Shown: in pieces, positions 54,383 through 63,981 of the stretch | Layout of the letters: the number at the start of each line of letters is the position of its first letter | Position numbering within the stretch: position 1 is the stretch's first letter | From: an uncultured Lachnospiraceae bacterium | GTDB lineage: Bacteria > Bacillota > Clostridia > Lachnospirales > Lachnospiraceae | Length of the DNA stretch: 64,000 nucleotides | Direction of reading: 5' to 3' | NCBI GenBank assembly: GCA_905235745.1 | Contig: CAJOMN010000021.1 | Coordinates: 1 to 64,000, forward strand | Made by a program: the position numbers and the translations under genes | The notes under the pieces: generated by a model | Seen by the model: only the letters and a program-made list of their open reading frames with translations | Databases searched by the model: none | Told to the model about the DNA's origin: nothing

Positions 54383-55708
54383 TTATCCTATACCTTCAAC
54401 CAGTCCGGCAAAATCCGCAAGATATGAAAGCGAGCCGCATGCAACGATCGCGCTCTTATCTCCCGCCTTCGTATATTCCTCCGCCTTATCCAATGCCCTT
54501 TCAAGGCCTTCACAAGGATCCCGGCATTCAATGACACATTTACAGTATCTGCCTGCGCATGCGGCAAGATCTTCTGAAGGGAGCGCTCTCGGGTTGTCCG
54601 GTATCCGCACGGTCACAATACAGTCCGCAGTACCGGCAAGTATTCTGATGATCTTCTCATATTCCTTGTCGGCAAATACCCCTGCGACAATAATGATCCT
54701 GCGTCCTTTAAGGAGTGTTCTTATCGAAGCGGCAAGCTTTGCTGCCGCATCCTCGTTGTGCGCCCCGTCAACGATCACAAGCGGTTCTTCGCTTATACAT
54801 TCAAACCTGTACGGCCATTTAACCTTTTGAAGGCCGGATCTTATTATGTTATCATCTATTGCCCGGCCGTCAATCAGATGCTCTTCTCCCATTATCTTAA
54901 GCGCCTGTATCGCCAGTGCCGCATTCTCTGCCTGAAATGTTCCCGAAAGCGGTATGTCCGCATTCTCCAGACCGCAGCAGCTTACGGTAATGCCGGAGCT
55001 GATGTCATCGCTTACAATTGATGCGGGCGAGACCGTATACAGCGTGGCTCCGACAGTCTCACATCTGTTTTTAATAACATCTGTGATCTTATCGTCTGCA
55101 TCAAGTGTTACGACCGGACACGGCGATGTGATTATTCCCGCCTTTGCCTTCGCTATCTCTTCCGTCGAATTGCCAAGATACTGCATATGATCCAGACTTA
55201 TCGACGTTATCACACAGAGCATCTTGTCCCCGGCGATATTGGTCGCATCTTCCGCCCCGCCCATACCGCACTCGAGCACGACGACATCGCAGCCTTTCTC
55301 TTTAAAGTACAAAAAAGCGACCGCAGTTTCGATCTCAAACTGCGTCGCGCTCTCTCCGGTTTCGTTCCTGAGATTCTCGTTAGCGGCGGCGACAGCAGCT
55401 ACCGCGTCCGCATATTCTTCCCCGGTGATCAGCCTGCCGTCAACCATGTAATGATCGTATATGGCGGTCATCGCCGGCGAGTAATACATTCCCGTGCGAA
55501 GACCCGCCTCGGTTAATACCGATGCGATCATGGCTCCGGTACTTCCCTTGCCGTTCGTTCCCGCAATATGGACAAACCTGAGATCGTTCTGTGGATCGCC
55601 GAGGGCAGCGCACAGACTGCGGATCCTCTCCAGCCCCGGCCTGCTGCCATATTGGGATGTCTCCTCAATGTACGAGCACGCGCTGTTATAATCAAGAACC
55701 TCAGCCAA
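54383..55708 (-). CDS. folC: Folylpolyglutamate synthase / dihydrofolate synthase
   Basis: The 441-residue Mur-ligase-family enzyme has the P-loop HIAGTNGKGSTGAMIASVL (about 46-64), LECGMGGAEDATN, TSISLDHMQYLGNSTEEIAKAKAGII and VDGAHNEDAA. It adds glutamate to dihydropteroate and folates. It starts with TTG at 55708, 7 nt after GGAG, overlapping the PH-domain gene by 8 nt. The folC-folP-folBK order gives a compact folate operon. Confidence 0.95.
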   Translation of the reverse strand: MAEVLDYNSACSYIEETSQYGSRPGLERIRSLCAALGDPQNDLRFVHIAGTNGKGSTGAMIASVLTEAGLRTGMYYSPAMTAIYDHYMVDGRLITGEEYADAVAAVAAANENLRNETGESATQFEIETAVAFLYFKEKGCDVVVLECGMGGAEDATNIAGDKMLCVITSISLDHMQYLGNSTEEIAKAKAGIITSPCPVVTLDADDKITDVIKNRCETVGATLYTVSPASIVSDDISSGITVSCCGLENADIPLSGTFQAENAALAIQALKIMGEEHLIDGRAIDDNIIRSGLQKVKWPYRFECISEEPLVIVDGAHNEDAAAKLAASIRTLLKGRRIIIVAGVFADKEYEKIIRILAGTADCIVTVRIPDNPRALPSEDLAACAGRYCKCVIECRDPCEGLERALDKAEEYTKAGDKSAIVACGSLSYLADFAGLVEGIG

Positions 55709-56156
55709 TGTCGTCTCCGTCGCCTGCGTCCGTATTAAGACTCATTGTGTTGAGCGTTCTGCGCTTCATCCTCATCTTCTCCGACTTTTCAAGGATAAAA
55801 TTCTTGATCTGCTCCGAATGCCTGACATGGGTGATCTTCAGCACCTTGTCCGTCGTATCGGACGTATAGCACACAACGGTTCCGAGCCCCAGCATCTTCT
55901 CAAGCAGCGATCTTTCAAGCTGGACATCGACTACCTTGTACATATAGCAGTCATTTATCACTGTCTTGAAGAATCCCTTGTTGACCGTTAATATCTCATC
56001 CTTGAGGAGATATTTCGTAAAAGTCCACGGAAGTCCGAACAGCAGCCATCTCTTCCGCTCGGTAAATACGGGAACATCATCCTGATACCTGATCTCGGGT
56101 GAATCCGCAGGTTTGCTGTCTCTTGTTTCATCAATAATACTCTTATCTTCTGCCAT
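55701..56156 (-). CDS. Bacterial PH-domain (bPH2) protein
   Basis: The 151-residue protein has a bacterial pleckstrin-homology (DUF304/bPH2) core at about 28-115: WTFTKYLLKDEILTVNKGFFKTVINDCYMYKVVDVQLERSLLEK pattern with LGLGTVVCYTSDTTDKVLKITHV. The N-terminus is acidic and the tail basic, then Asp-rich. It has no clear membrane helix. Such domains may bind lipids or proteins; the role is unknown. It is the first gene of the folate operon behind a near-consensus promoter. Its link to folate is probably only transcriptional. Confidence 0.78.
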   Translation of the reverse strand: MAEDKSIIDETRDSKPADSPEIRYQDDVPVFTERKRWLLFGLPWTFTKYLLKDEILTVNKGFFKTVINDCYMYKVVDVQLERSLLEKMLGLGTVVCYTSDTTDKVLKITHVRHSEQIKNFILEKSEKMRMKRRTLNTMSLNTDAGDGDDIG

Positions 56157-56183
56157 AGGTCACGTTCTCCTTTGCTCATAGAC

Positions 56184-56212
56184 ATTATATATAAATTCCA
56201 TCGTTTTATCAA
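56184..56212 (-). promoter_or_regulatory. Promoter of the PH-domain/folate operon
   Basis: TTGATA, exactly 17 bp and a perfect TATAAT on the minus strand, about 28 bp before the start codon. Confidence 0.78.
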
Positions 56213-56421
56213 CAAACACCCGGTCACCGCTAAAGCGGTCAAAACCGGCGCAGTATACTAACATGACGATAATCGTATTGTCGTTTACTATTAATTCATT
56301 TACTATTTCATTGCAAAATTGTAACAGATACGATATCATATAATGAATAAATCCAATTCGTTCACCTTGCGCCGATTACGGGGCGCATTCAGTAATTGCC
56401 TGCGGTCGCATGGAGGGTTAT

Positions 56422-56961
56422 ATGGAAACATTAGACAACATACGCACAAGAAGAAGCATACGTAAGTTCACAGATGAGCCGGTTGATCATGCCACACTGG
56501 AGAAGATCGTTGAGGCTGCTTCGTGGTCTCCGTCATGGAAGAACACACAGATAGTCAGATACATTGCGATCGATGATCCCGCCCTCAAGGCCAGGATCGC
56601 GAAAGAATGCACGACCGGATTCACATACAATGCCGGTACGATGGATTCGGCACCAATGATAATAGCCGTTACCGTCATTAAGGGCAGATGCGGATTCGAA
56701 AAGGACGGTTCCTATACTACTAGCCGCAAGGATACATGGCAGATGTTCGATGCCGGCATCGCATCGCAGACGTTCTGCCTCGCCGCACATGAATACGGTC
56801 TCGGTACTGTTATAATGGGTATATTTGACGATACGCTTTCCGATGTTCTCGGAATCCCCGAGGATCGGGAACTGGTCAATCTGATCTGTATCGGGCATCC
56901 GGCAGAATCCCCCGAAATGCCGAAAAGGAAACCGGTATCGGATTTACTGTCTTACAAATGA
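56422..56961 (+). CDS. Nitroreductase-family FMN oxidoreductase
   Basis: The 179-residue protein has the nitroreductase fold: TRRSIRKFTDEPVDHATLEKIVEAASWSPS at the N-terminus (FMN phosphate contacts Arg-Arg-Ser), DAGIASQTFCLAAHEYGLGTVIMG in the middle and CIGHPAESPEMPKRKP near the end. It should use NAD(P)H and FMN to reduce quinones or nitro compounds. The start at 56422 follows GGAGGG. A terminator-like hairpin directly after the stop separates it from pyrB. Confidence 0.88.
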   Translation: METLDNIRTRRSIRKFTDEPVDHATLEKIVEAASWSPSWKNTQIVRYIAIDDPALKARIAKECTTGFTYNAGTMDSAPMIIAVTVIKGRCGFEKDGSYTTSRKDTWQMFDAGIASQTFCLAAHEYGLGTVIMGIFDDTLSDVLGIPEDRELVNLICIGHPAESPEMPKRKPVSDLLSYK

Positions 56962-56968
56962 TCTTACA

Positions 56969-56993
56969 AGAGTCTCCCCGGGAGGCTCTTTTT
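56969..56993 (+). terminator. Terminator between the nitroreductase gene and pyrB
   Basis: AGAGTCTCC and GGAGGCTCT form a 9-bp stem with one wobble pair and a 3-nt loop, followed by TTTTT. Only 26 nt separate it from the pyrB start codon, too few for a full promoter downstream. Transcription of pyrBI must either read through it or begin within or before it, so it may act as an attenuator. Confidence 0.8.
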
Positions 56994-57019
56994 ATTGCAG
57001 ATAGGAGGGACCCGCTATT

Positions 57020-57934
57020 ATGCGACATTTAATGAGTCCGCTGGATTTTTCCGTGGAAGAACTTGATAAGCTTATGGATCTTGCCGATGACATCCGGAAG
57101 GATCCGGCAGCATATGCCCATAAGTGCGACGGCAGGATACTGGCCACATGCTTCTATGAGCCGTCCACAAGGACAAGATTATCATTTGAATCCGCAATGC
57201 TGCGTCTGGGAGGACAGGTGCTCGGATTCGCGACTGCCGACTCATCAAGCGCAGCCAAAGGCGAAAGCGTTTCGGATACGATCAGGATCATATCAAGCTA
57301 CGCGGATATATGCGCAATGCGCCATCCGAAGGAAGGCGCGCCGATGGTTGCCGCAAGCAAGTCGTGGATACCTGTTATAAACGCCGGAGACGGCGGACAC
57401 CAGCACCCGACACAGACACTTACCGACCTTATGACAATACGTTCTCTTAAGGGTCGGCTGTCTGATATGACAATAGGGCTGTGCGGCGACCTTAAGTTCG
57501 GCAGAACGGTTCACTCACTCATTAATGCGCTCATCCGTTACGAGAATGTCTCGTTTGTATTTATATCGCCGCCGGAGCTTCGGATCCCCGACTATATAAG
57601 GGAGGACGTCCTTATCAGGAACAACGTGCAGTTCGAAGAGGTCATAAAGCTTGATGATGTCATGCCGAAGCTTGACATACTCTACATGACAAGGGTACAG
57701 CGCGAAAGGTTCTTCAACGAGGAAGATTACGTAAGGCTCAAGGATTTTTACATACTCAATAAAGATAAAATGGCGCTTGCCAAAAATGACATGATGGTAC
57801 TGCATCCCCTTCCGAGGGTCAATGAGATCTCGGTAGAAGTGGACGAAGATGAAAGGGCTATGTACTTCAAACAGGTTGAATACGGAATGTACATACGAAT
57901 GGCGCTGATACTCACGCTTCTGGAAATCGAATGA
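57020..57934 (+). CDS. pyrB: Aspartate carbamoyltransferase catalytic subunit
   Basis: The 304-residue protein matches PyrB: carbamoyl-phosphate motif [21 protein letters not shown] (about 47-67), SKGES-type loop ([14 protein letters not shown]), [17 protein letters not shown] and HPLPRVNEI. It catalyses the first committed step of pyrimidine synthesis. AGGAGG precedes the ATG. It is followed 28 nt later by pyrI, so this organism has the two-subunit allosteric enzyme. The two form a separate pair away from other pyr genes in this window. Confidence 0.97.
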   Translation: MRHLMSPLDFSVEELDKLMDLADDIRKDPAAYAHKCDGRILATCFYEPSTRTRLSFESAMLRLGGQVLGFATADSSSAAKGESVSDTIRIISSYADICAMRHPKEGAPMVAASKSWIPVINAGDGGHQHPTQTLTDLMTIRSLKGRLSDMTIGLCGDLKFGRTVHSLINALIRYENVSFVFISPPELRIPDYIREDVLIRNNVQFEEVIKLDDVMPKLDILYMTRVQRERFFNEEDYVRLKDFYILNKDKMALAKNDMMVLHPLPRVNEISVEVDEDERAMYFKQVEYGMYIRMALILTLLEIE

Positions 57935-57962
57935 AGTAAGAAGTTATAGAAAGGAATCTGTC

Positions 57963-58391
57963 ATGTTAAACGTAGGAAAGATTGAAGAAGGATTTGTTCT
58001 CGACCATATGAACCCCGGCGAGAGTCTCCAGATATATCACGACCTGAAGCTTGACGAACTCGACTGCACGGTCGCAATGATCATGAATGCCCGGAGCGAG
58101 AAAATGGGCACGAAAGACATCCTGAAAGTTGAATGCAGCATCGATATGCTCGATCTGGACGTTCTGGGATTCATCGATCACAAGATCACCGTCAATGTCA
58201 TCAAGGACGGCGAGATAGTCGAGAAGAAGCGGCTGTATCTGCCGAAAGAGATCAAAAATGTCATCAAATGCAGGAACCCCCGGTGCATTACAAGCATCGA
58301 ACAGGAGCTCGACCATATCTTCGTACTGACGGATCCGGCAAACGAAACATACCGCTGCAAATACTGTGAGGAAACATATTCCCGTATCTGA
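57963..58391 (+). CDS. pyrI: Aspartate carbamoyltransferase regulatory subunit
   Basis: The 142-residue protein matches PyrI: an N-terminal allosteric nucleotide-binding domain (VGKIEEGFVLDHMNPGESLQIY) and a C-terminal zinc domain with four cysteines in KCRNPRCITS and RCKYCEETY. It gives feedback control by nucleotides. AGAAAGGA precedes the ATG. Its 3' end meets the converging proA gene with 3 nt between, and no terminator is visible. Confidence 0.96.
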   Translation: MLNVGKIEEGFVLDHMNPGESLQIYHDLKLDELDCTVAMIMNARSEKMGTKDILKVECSIDMLDLDVLGFIDHKITVNVIKDGEIVEKKRLYLPKEIKNVIKCRNPRCITSIEQELDHIFVLTDPANETYRCKYCEETYSRI

Positions 58392-58394
58392 CGG

Positions 58395-59663
58395 TCAGCC
58401 CCTTACCTGTCCGTCGCCGTATATCTTGTATTTGTAAGAGGTCAGTTCATTAAGCCCCATGGGGCCTCTTGCATGGAGCTTCTGGGTGCTGATGCCTATC
58501 TCGGCTCCGAAACCGAATTCGAAACCGTCGGTAAATCTCGTACTGGCATTCACGTATACACACGCACTGTCAACGCCGTTCATGAACTTCTCGGCATTGG
58601 CAGTGTTATTTGTAATGATCGCTTCGGAATGATGGGTAGTATACCTGTTAACATGCGCTATCGCCTCGTCCACATCCGACACTACCTGAAGTGAGATGAC
58701 AGGTCCTAAGAATTCCGTCCCGTAATCTTCCTCGCTCGCATGTTTCATGTCACCCGCCGAACCCGGAACAAGCGTAAACGCCTTCTGTCCGGCCCTTATT
58801 TCGATATCCTTTGTCTTAAGGCTGCTGCATATCGCGGGTATACCTTCCTCTGCGATCTTCTCATGTATGAGAAGCGATTCGCATGCATTGCATACTCCCA
58901 TGCGCTGCGTCTTGGCATTATATATTATGTCAACCGCCATGGCTATATCGGCACTTTCGTCGACAAATATGTGACAGTTCCCCGTACCGGTTTCGATCAC
59001 CGGGACCGTAGCGTTCTCAACAACGCTCCTGATCAGCCCGGCACCGCCCCGTGGGATCAACAGGTCAATGTATTTGTTAAGACGCATCATGTCATTTGCC
59101 ACAGCTCTTGAGGTATCGCTTACAAGGCTGACCGCGTCAGGAGTTATGTCAATCGACTGCAATGCCTCGCGTATGATTTTTACTATAACGGTATTGGAAT
59201 GAATGGCATCGCTTCCGCCCCTGAGAATGACCGCGTTGCCGGTCTTGAAGCAAAGGGAGAACGCATCGGACGTGACATTCGGTCGTGATTCGTAGATTAT
59301 CCCGATCACTCCCATCGGAACCCTGACCTTTTCTATCTTCAGTCCGTTAGGTCTCACCCAACTGTCGATCACTTCCCCGACCGGATCCGGAAGATCGCAC
59401 ACCTGCCTGAGCGATACCGCCATATCATTGATACGTTTGTCGTCAAGACAGAGCCTGTCGATCATCGCCGCAGATGTGCCTTTGTCTCGCGCGGCCTCAA
59501 CATCCGCTGCGTTTTCGGAAATGATAAGCGCACTGTTATCCGTAAGTGCATCGGCGACCGAATATAGCGCCCTGTTCTTGTCAGCTGCACAAAGCGCCTG
59601 CAGAACATATGAGGCTTCTTTTGCACGCTTTCCGGTTTCATTGATATCAAATGACATTTGCAT
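58395..59663 (-). CDS. proA: Gamma-glutamyl phosphate reductase
   Basis: The 422-residue aldehyde-dehydrogenase-family enzyme has the ProA patterns VPMGVIGIIYESRPNVTSDAFSLCFKTGN, LRGGSDAIHSN, LIPRGGAGLI, the catalytic Cys in RMGVCNACESLL and VNASTRFTDGFEFGFGAEIGIST. It reduces gamma-glutamyl phosphate on the way to proline. The start at 59663 shares a base with the kinase stop (TAATG), so it is coupled to the hybrid kinase upstream; a second ATG at 59657 is possible. No proB is present here. Confidence 0.96.
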   Translation of the reverse strand: MQMSFDINETGKRAKEASYVLQALCAADKNRALYSVADALTDNSALIISENAADVEAARDKGTSAAMIDRLCLDDKRINDMAVSLRQVCDLPDPVGEVIDSWVRPNGLKIEKVRVPMGVIGIIYESRPNVTSDAFSLCFKTGNAVILRGGSDAIHSNTVIVKIIREALQSIDITPDAVSLVSDTSRAVANDMMRLNKYIDLLIPRGGAGLIRSVVENATVPVIETGTGNCHIFVDESADIAMAVDIIYNAKTQRMGVCNACESLLIHEKIAEEGIPAICSSLKTKDIEIRAGQKAFTLVPGSAGDMKHASEEDYGTEFLGPVISLQVVSDVDEAIAHVNRYTTHHSEAIITNNTANAEKFMNGVDSACVYVNASTRFTDGFEFGFGAEIGISTQKLHARGPMGLNELTSYKYKIYGDGQVRG

Positions 59664-61873
59664 TATTCCCCGTTATTAACGTGTACCATATCCTGCGGCA
59701 GATATTTGAGCAGGATATCGCATATTGACTGCTCGGTAATGGGCTTGGTGATAAAATCAGTGAATCCCTCACGCATATAGAAATCCCTTGCGTCGCTCAT
59801 CGCATTGGCCGTCAGCATGATAACCGGCGATTCCTTGCATTTGTGATCCATCAAACGCATCTTATGAAGCGTTTCCACTCCGTCCATTCCGGGCATCCTG
59901 TGATCAAGGAATATAACGTCAAAATGCTCCCTGCCTACATAATCCAGACATTCATCCCCGCTTAATCCTGTAGTTATGTTAACCCGTGTGTCACGAAGCA
60001 GCGCTTTTGCCACGATCAGGTTTGTCTTGCTGTCATCTATTATCAGAACTCTCGCGTCAGGTGCCGTAAATCCTGCGCCGGTACGCTTCCTGACTGTTTC
60101 GTGCTTCGTAAGATCGCCTACTGTCTCTCCGTTTTTCGAACGGACGAACTGCGGAATGATGACCGTGAACACCGAGCCTTTTCCATACTCGGAATATACC
60201 TTTATCTCTCCGTCCATCAGATCGACCAGGTTCTTGGTAATGTTCATTCCCAGACCTGTTCCCTCAACGGAACGGTTCAGTCTCTCATCAAGTCTCACGA
60301 ATACTTCGAAGATCTTGTCAAGCTCTTCCTTTTTGATACCTATTCCCGTATCCTCGACCGACATGATAAGATTACCTTTCTCCTCCGTAACCTTTTCAAA
60401 CCGCACACGAAGCGTAACGCCGCCTTCGCGCGTGTACTTGAACGCATTTGACAGTATATTGGTTGCAACCTGCCTGATCCGCAGAACATCACCGTATAGG
60501 ATGAGCGGTATATCCTTCGCGATATCGGTCGTAAATCCCAGTTCCTTCTCCTCGCCCTTATGCTCAAATACCATGATGATATCCCTGAGAAAATCATCCA
60601 TCCTGTATTCCGCGTTTGAAAGCGTCACCTTTCCGGATTCTATCTTCGAAAAATCAAGTATGCCGTTTATGAGCTCAAGAAGCTGATCCGCGGCGCTCTG
60701 GATGTTATCGGCGTACTCCAAAAGCTTGGGGTCATCATAGTCCCTTAATATGACTTCGCTCATTCCCTGAACAACGTTTATGGGAGTACGTATCTCATGG
60801 GAAACATTGGCAAGGAAAGCGGATTTGGCCTGATTGGCGGCATCGGCGGCAAGCCTCAGTTCATTCATCTTCCTGATCTGCTGCATCGATTCGGTGACAT
60901 CGAAGAATATCATCGAATATCCTATGAAACTGTTGTCGAGACCGCCTCTCGCATACAGCTCGTTAATATGTACATCATAGAACCGGTCGCCTATCTCGAT
61001 CTCTTTCTTGTCATTATTGTCAAACACGCTGTAGAATTCATCGTTGTCGACAAGAGCGCCGTAGGCGGTTCTGGAAAGCTCGGGGAAGATAGCTATCGCA
61101 GCTTTGTTGGCTTCCTGGAAACCTCTCCTGTAATCGAGTACCACTATGGCGTCATCAAGTTCCATGAGTATGCTCTCACGGGCTGTTTCCACGACATCAA
61201 ACACACGGCGGAAAATAAGATTGGCACAAAATATCATCAATCCGGTTGCCGCACCCAGCGGAGCCGGATCATAGCCGTCTATAACATTACATACCCCGCC
61301 AATGTAGAAGATGAGCGGGACGGTATTACTGATCATAAGGAGACTGTAATTCCTCTTCATATTCGGGTCTTGCGTCCTGACCCAGAATACTGCGGACACA
61401 ACAAGCCCGGCGATCAGCTCACAGTATACCATGACGCTGAAGATGACATAGAGGAATCCCTTACCCAATATGACATGCGGAAATACTCCGGAGTACTCAA
61501 AATAGATACTGCTGTAATATATCGGGACATAGTCGTAGCACCAGACGCACACAAGAACAAGCGCATCAATAGCCAGTATTGTATATTCCAGCCAGGACAT
61601 GAACCTGACCCTGCAGTACCTGAACACAAACAGCATTGACAACGTCGAGATAAAGGCGGTTCCGACATATTCAAGCCTTATGGCGACCATGACCTCATCG
61701 ATATTCATGCTCATCATTTCAAGCAGATATCCTGCATTTTGAACGAATGCGCATAAACAGCCGACAAGAATAAGCTTCGTTACGTCCGTACTCTTCTGGG
61801 CGAGAAGTACAACAACGCATAAGAAGCTCAATATAACCGCTGCTATCTGTATTACCATCAGTGCCGTATACAT
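59663..61873 (-). CDS. Hybrid histidine kinase with 7TM N-terminus
   Basis: The 736-residue protein has a seven-helix membrane domain of the HisKA_7TM type (about 1-225), a PAS-like domain (about 240-335; IVVLDYRRGFQEANKAAIAIFP), HisKA with His about 359 in NVSHEIRTPIN, a GHKL ATPase (about 465-585; VEDTGIGIKKEEL, GTGLGMNITK) and a receiver with phospho-acceptor Asp about 655 in FLDHRMPGMDG. The output would need an HPt or regulator encoded elsewhere. It is coupled by overlap to proA, an odd partner, which may reflect simple co-transcription. The C-terminal kinase/receiver half is closely related to that of the other hybrid kinase in this window. Confidence 0.9.
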   Translation of the reverse strand: MYTALMVIQIAAVILSFLCVVVLLAQKSTDVTKLILVGCLCAFVQNAGYLLEMMSMNIDEVMVAIRLEYVGTAFISTLSMLFVFRYCRVRFMSWLEYTILAIDALVLVCVWCYDYVPIYYSSIYFEYSGVFPHVILGKGFLYVIFSVMVYCELIAGLVVSAVFWVRTQDPNMKRNYSLLMISNTVPLIFYIGGVCNVIDGYDPAPLGAATGLMIFCANLIFRRVFDVVETARESILMELDDAIVVLDYRRGFQEANKAAIAIFPELSRTAYGALVDNDEFYSVFDNNDKKEIEIGDRFYDVHINELYARGGLDNSFIGYSMIFFDVTESMQQIRKMNELRLAADAANQAKSAFLANVSHEIRTPINVVQGMSEVILRDYDDPKLLEYADNIQSAADQLLELINGILDFSKIESGKVTLSNAEYRMDDFLRDIIMVFEHKGEEKELGFTTDIAKDIPLILYGDVLRIRQVATNILSNAFKYTREGGVTLRVRFEKVTEEKGNLIMSVEDTGIGIKKEELDKIFEVFVRLDERLNRSVEGTGLGMNITKNLVDLMDGEIKVYSEYGKGSVFTVIIPQFVRSKNGETVGDLTKHETVRKRTGAGFTAPDARVLIIDDSKTNLIVAKALLRDTRVNITTGLSGDECLDYVGREHFDVIFLDHRMPGMDGVETLHKMRLMDHKCKESPVIMLTANAMSDARDFYMREGFTDFITKPITEQSICDILLKYLPQDMVHVNNGE

Positions 61874-61941
61874 ATTCCTATATTTCCTCTTATTGATATT
61901 TCTATCGTAACCAAATTAAAATTGTTCACTGTATTCTTAGT

Positions 61942-62306
61942 CGCCGGGACATAGAGAAGGCAATAAGCCGGGTTCTGTACGGATCAACCGCGACAATCAT
62001 CTATCTAGGATCGCCGTTACCGGCGACCTCAAGCGACCTACCCGAAGCACGGCGGGCAACCGTATCGCTTCTTCTTGGTCTTGCTTCGGATGGGGTTTAC
62101 AATGCCCCGCGTGTTACCACCCGGGCGGTAGTCTCTTACACTGCCATTTCACCCTTACCATACGGTGAAGACAGTATGGCGGTATACTTTCTGTTGCACT
62201 TTCCTTGGAGTCGCCTCCACCGGACGTTATCCGGCATCCTGCCCTGCGAAGCCCGGACTTTCCTCTGTATTTCAAGCGATTGTCCTGCCTTCTCCATGTC
62301 CCGGCG
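61942..62306 (-). ncRNA. rnpB: RNase P RNA
   Basis: The minus strand carries the universal RNase P RNA core: GAGGAAAGTCCGGGCT near the 5' end and ACAGAACCCGGCTTA near the 3' end. The ends CGCCGGGACATGGAGAAGGC and GCCTTCTCTATGTCCCGGCG pair to form P1. The length of about 365 nt is normal. It is the catalytic RNA that matures tRNA 5' ends. It begins 16 nt after the stop codon of the nucleoside kinase gene. Confidence 0.95.
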
Positions 62307-62321
62307 CCAAAGCGTCCGATC

Positions 62322-62327
62322 ATTATA
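62322..62327 (-). promoter_or_regulatory. Probable rnpB -10 element
   Basis: A perfect TATAAT overlaps the TAA stop codon of the nucleoside kinase gene, about 16 nt before the RNase P RNA 5' end. The -35 lies in coding sequence and is poor (TTCGTC at 19 bp). Confidence 0.45.
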
Positions 62328-63981
62328 CGTTGAAGATACTTCCTCCGACGAACTCTCTTATGAGTGAATTGTTCGGCAATCCCTCACTTGTCATCCCGAG
62401 GAAATAATCAAGGAACTTGAGCAGTCTCTTCGCCTCGTAGTATTGCGGATCTTCTTTGCTTATCCCGAATAAAAGGGGCTCCGCATAAAGCTTTAACACT
62501 GCCAGTTCATATATAAGTGCGGAGTTGAATATCGCATCCGCGCTTTCCTGGAACGGGAAGATATTTTTCTCCTCGCCGCGCCTGACGCTGTGCCACATAT
62601 TAAGCGTTCCGGACGCGGACGTTCCCCTTGTCCTGTTATCTCTTACCATACGGCGCAGCAGCCTGACATCGGTTGTCGATATCCTGTTGTGTTCATCCAC
62701 GTTGAGCGCCGTAAGAGCCGATATATATATCTTGTACTTGCTGCTGGCCGGAAGCGCATAGGACATCTTCTCGTTCAGCCCGTGAATGCCCTCGATTACA
62801 AGTATATCATTTTCGTTCAGTCTCTTATAGTCGCCTTTGTATTCGCGCTGTCCCGTCTTGAAGTTGAACGACGGGATCTCAACGGTCTGCCCGTTCAGAA
62901 GAGCCAGCATGTCGCTGTTGAACTGCTCAACATCTATTGCTTCGAGACATTCAAAATCATAATCCCCGTTCTCATCCTTCGGCGTATCTTCACGGTTCTT
63001 GAAATAATTGTCAAGCGCTATGGGATGCGGACGCAGCCCGAGTGCCCGCAGCTGTATAGCAAGCCTGTATGAGAAAGATGTCTTGCCGGATGACGACGGC
63101 CCGGCGATCATAATAAACTTCCTGCCGCCTTTATTTACTATATCGGCAGCGATTTCCGCGATCCGGCTTTCCATGTATGCCTCCTGCAGAAGCACCACTT
63201 CACCGACTCCTTCGCTGCATATGCACTCATTAAGGTCACCGACATCCTCAATACCTATGCTCGCACCCCACCTGCTCTGTTCCTGAAGAGCTTTCTCAAG
63301 CTTCGGCGAATCCTTCTTATCGGCAACGACATTCGGAGAATGCTTTGACGGCAGCTGAAGTATGATCCCCTCGTCATACAGATAGAGTTCATACTGCGTA
63401 ACATATCCGGTTGACGGCACCATATACCCGTAATAATAATCCTTGTAATCGCCTATCGAATAAACGTTGACCTTGGAGGCACGCCGGAATTTGAACAATT
63501 TCACCTTGTCATCCATTCCCGCCTCCGCGAAGACCTTTCGCGCCTCTTCAACGGAATACGACGATTTCCATATCGGAATATTCTGCGAGATCAGTTCATC
63601 CATTCTCGCATGCACGCTTCTTAAGAACTGCTCGGTTATATCAACATCGACAAGCTTGCATAGAAGTCCGTTCCCCACCGTATACTGGGTGATTATATGA
63701 TTCCTGCTGTCGTCTCCTATGACATCATGCACGGCCTTGACCAGCAGGAAGATAGCGCTTCTTCTGTATGTATCCATTCCGATCTCATCCGCGATCGTAA
63801 TGAACTCTATAGTACAGTCATTCGATAATATCTTATGAAGCTCGCGAAGCCTCCCGTCGGCAGATACGAGTACGATCTTGGAATCGTAGTCCTTCTGGAA
63901 GTCCCGGGCGACCTGTTCATATGTACTGCCCGCCTCATACTCATACTCTTCATTCGCAATGGTAACCGTAACTTTTCTCAT
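62323..63981 (-). CDS. Uridine kinase-like nucleoside kinase with N-terminal TGS/ThrRS-like domains
   Basis: The 552-residue protein combines a TGS-like domain (about 1-60), a threonyl-tRNA-synthetase-like second domain (about 70-200) and a P-loop kinase of the uridine kinase/phosphoribulokinase family (about 285-480). Walker A is IAGPSSSGKTSFS; IALDNYFKNREDTP and ILVIEGIHGLN are also typical. This architecture is common in Clostridia and is annotated as nucleoside kinase; the true substrate is uncertain. The start at 63981 follows AAAGGGG at 8 nt; an upstream TTG codon is rejected. The ribosome binding site reaches to the window edge. Confidence 0.88.
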   Translation of the reverse strand: MRKVTVTIANEEYEYEAGSTYEQVARDFQKDYDSKIVLVSADGRLRELHKILSNDCTIEFITIADEIGMDTYRRSAIFLLVKAVHDVIGDDSRNHIITQYTVGNGLLCKLVDVDITEQFLRSVHARMDELISQNIPIWKSSYSVEEARKVFAEAGMDDKVKLFKFRRASKVNVYSIGDYKDYYYGYMVPSTGYVTQYELYLYDEGIILQLPSKHSPNVVADKKDSPKLEKALQEQSRWGASIGIEDVGDLNECICSEGVGEVVLLQEAYMESRIAEIAADIVNKGGRKFIMIAGPSSSGKTSFSYRLAIQLRALGLRPHPIALDNYFKNREDTPKDENGDYDFECLEAIDVEQFNSDMLALLNGQTVEIPSFNFKTGQREYKGDYKRLNENDILVIEGIHGLNEKMSYALPASSKYKIYISALTALNVDEHNRISTTDVRLLRRMVRDNRTRGTSASGTLNMWHSVRRGEEKNIFPFQESADAIFNSALIYELAVLKLYAEPLLFGISKEDPQYYEAKRLLKFLDYFLGMTSEGLPNNSLIREFVGGSIFNV

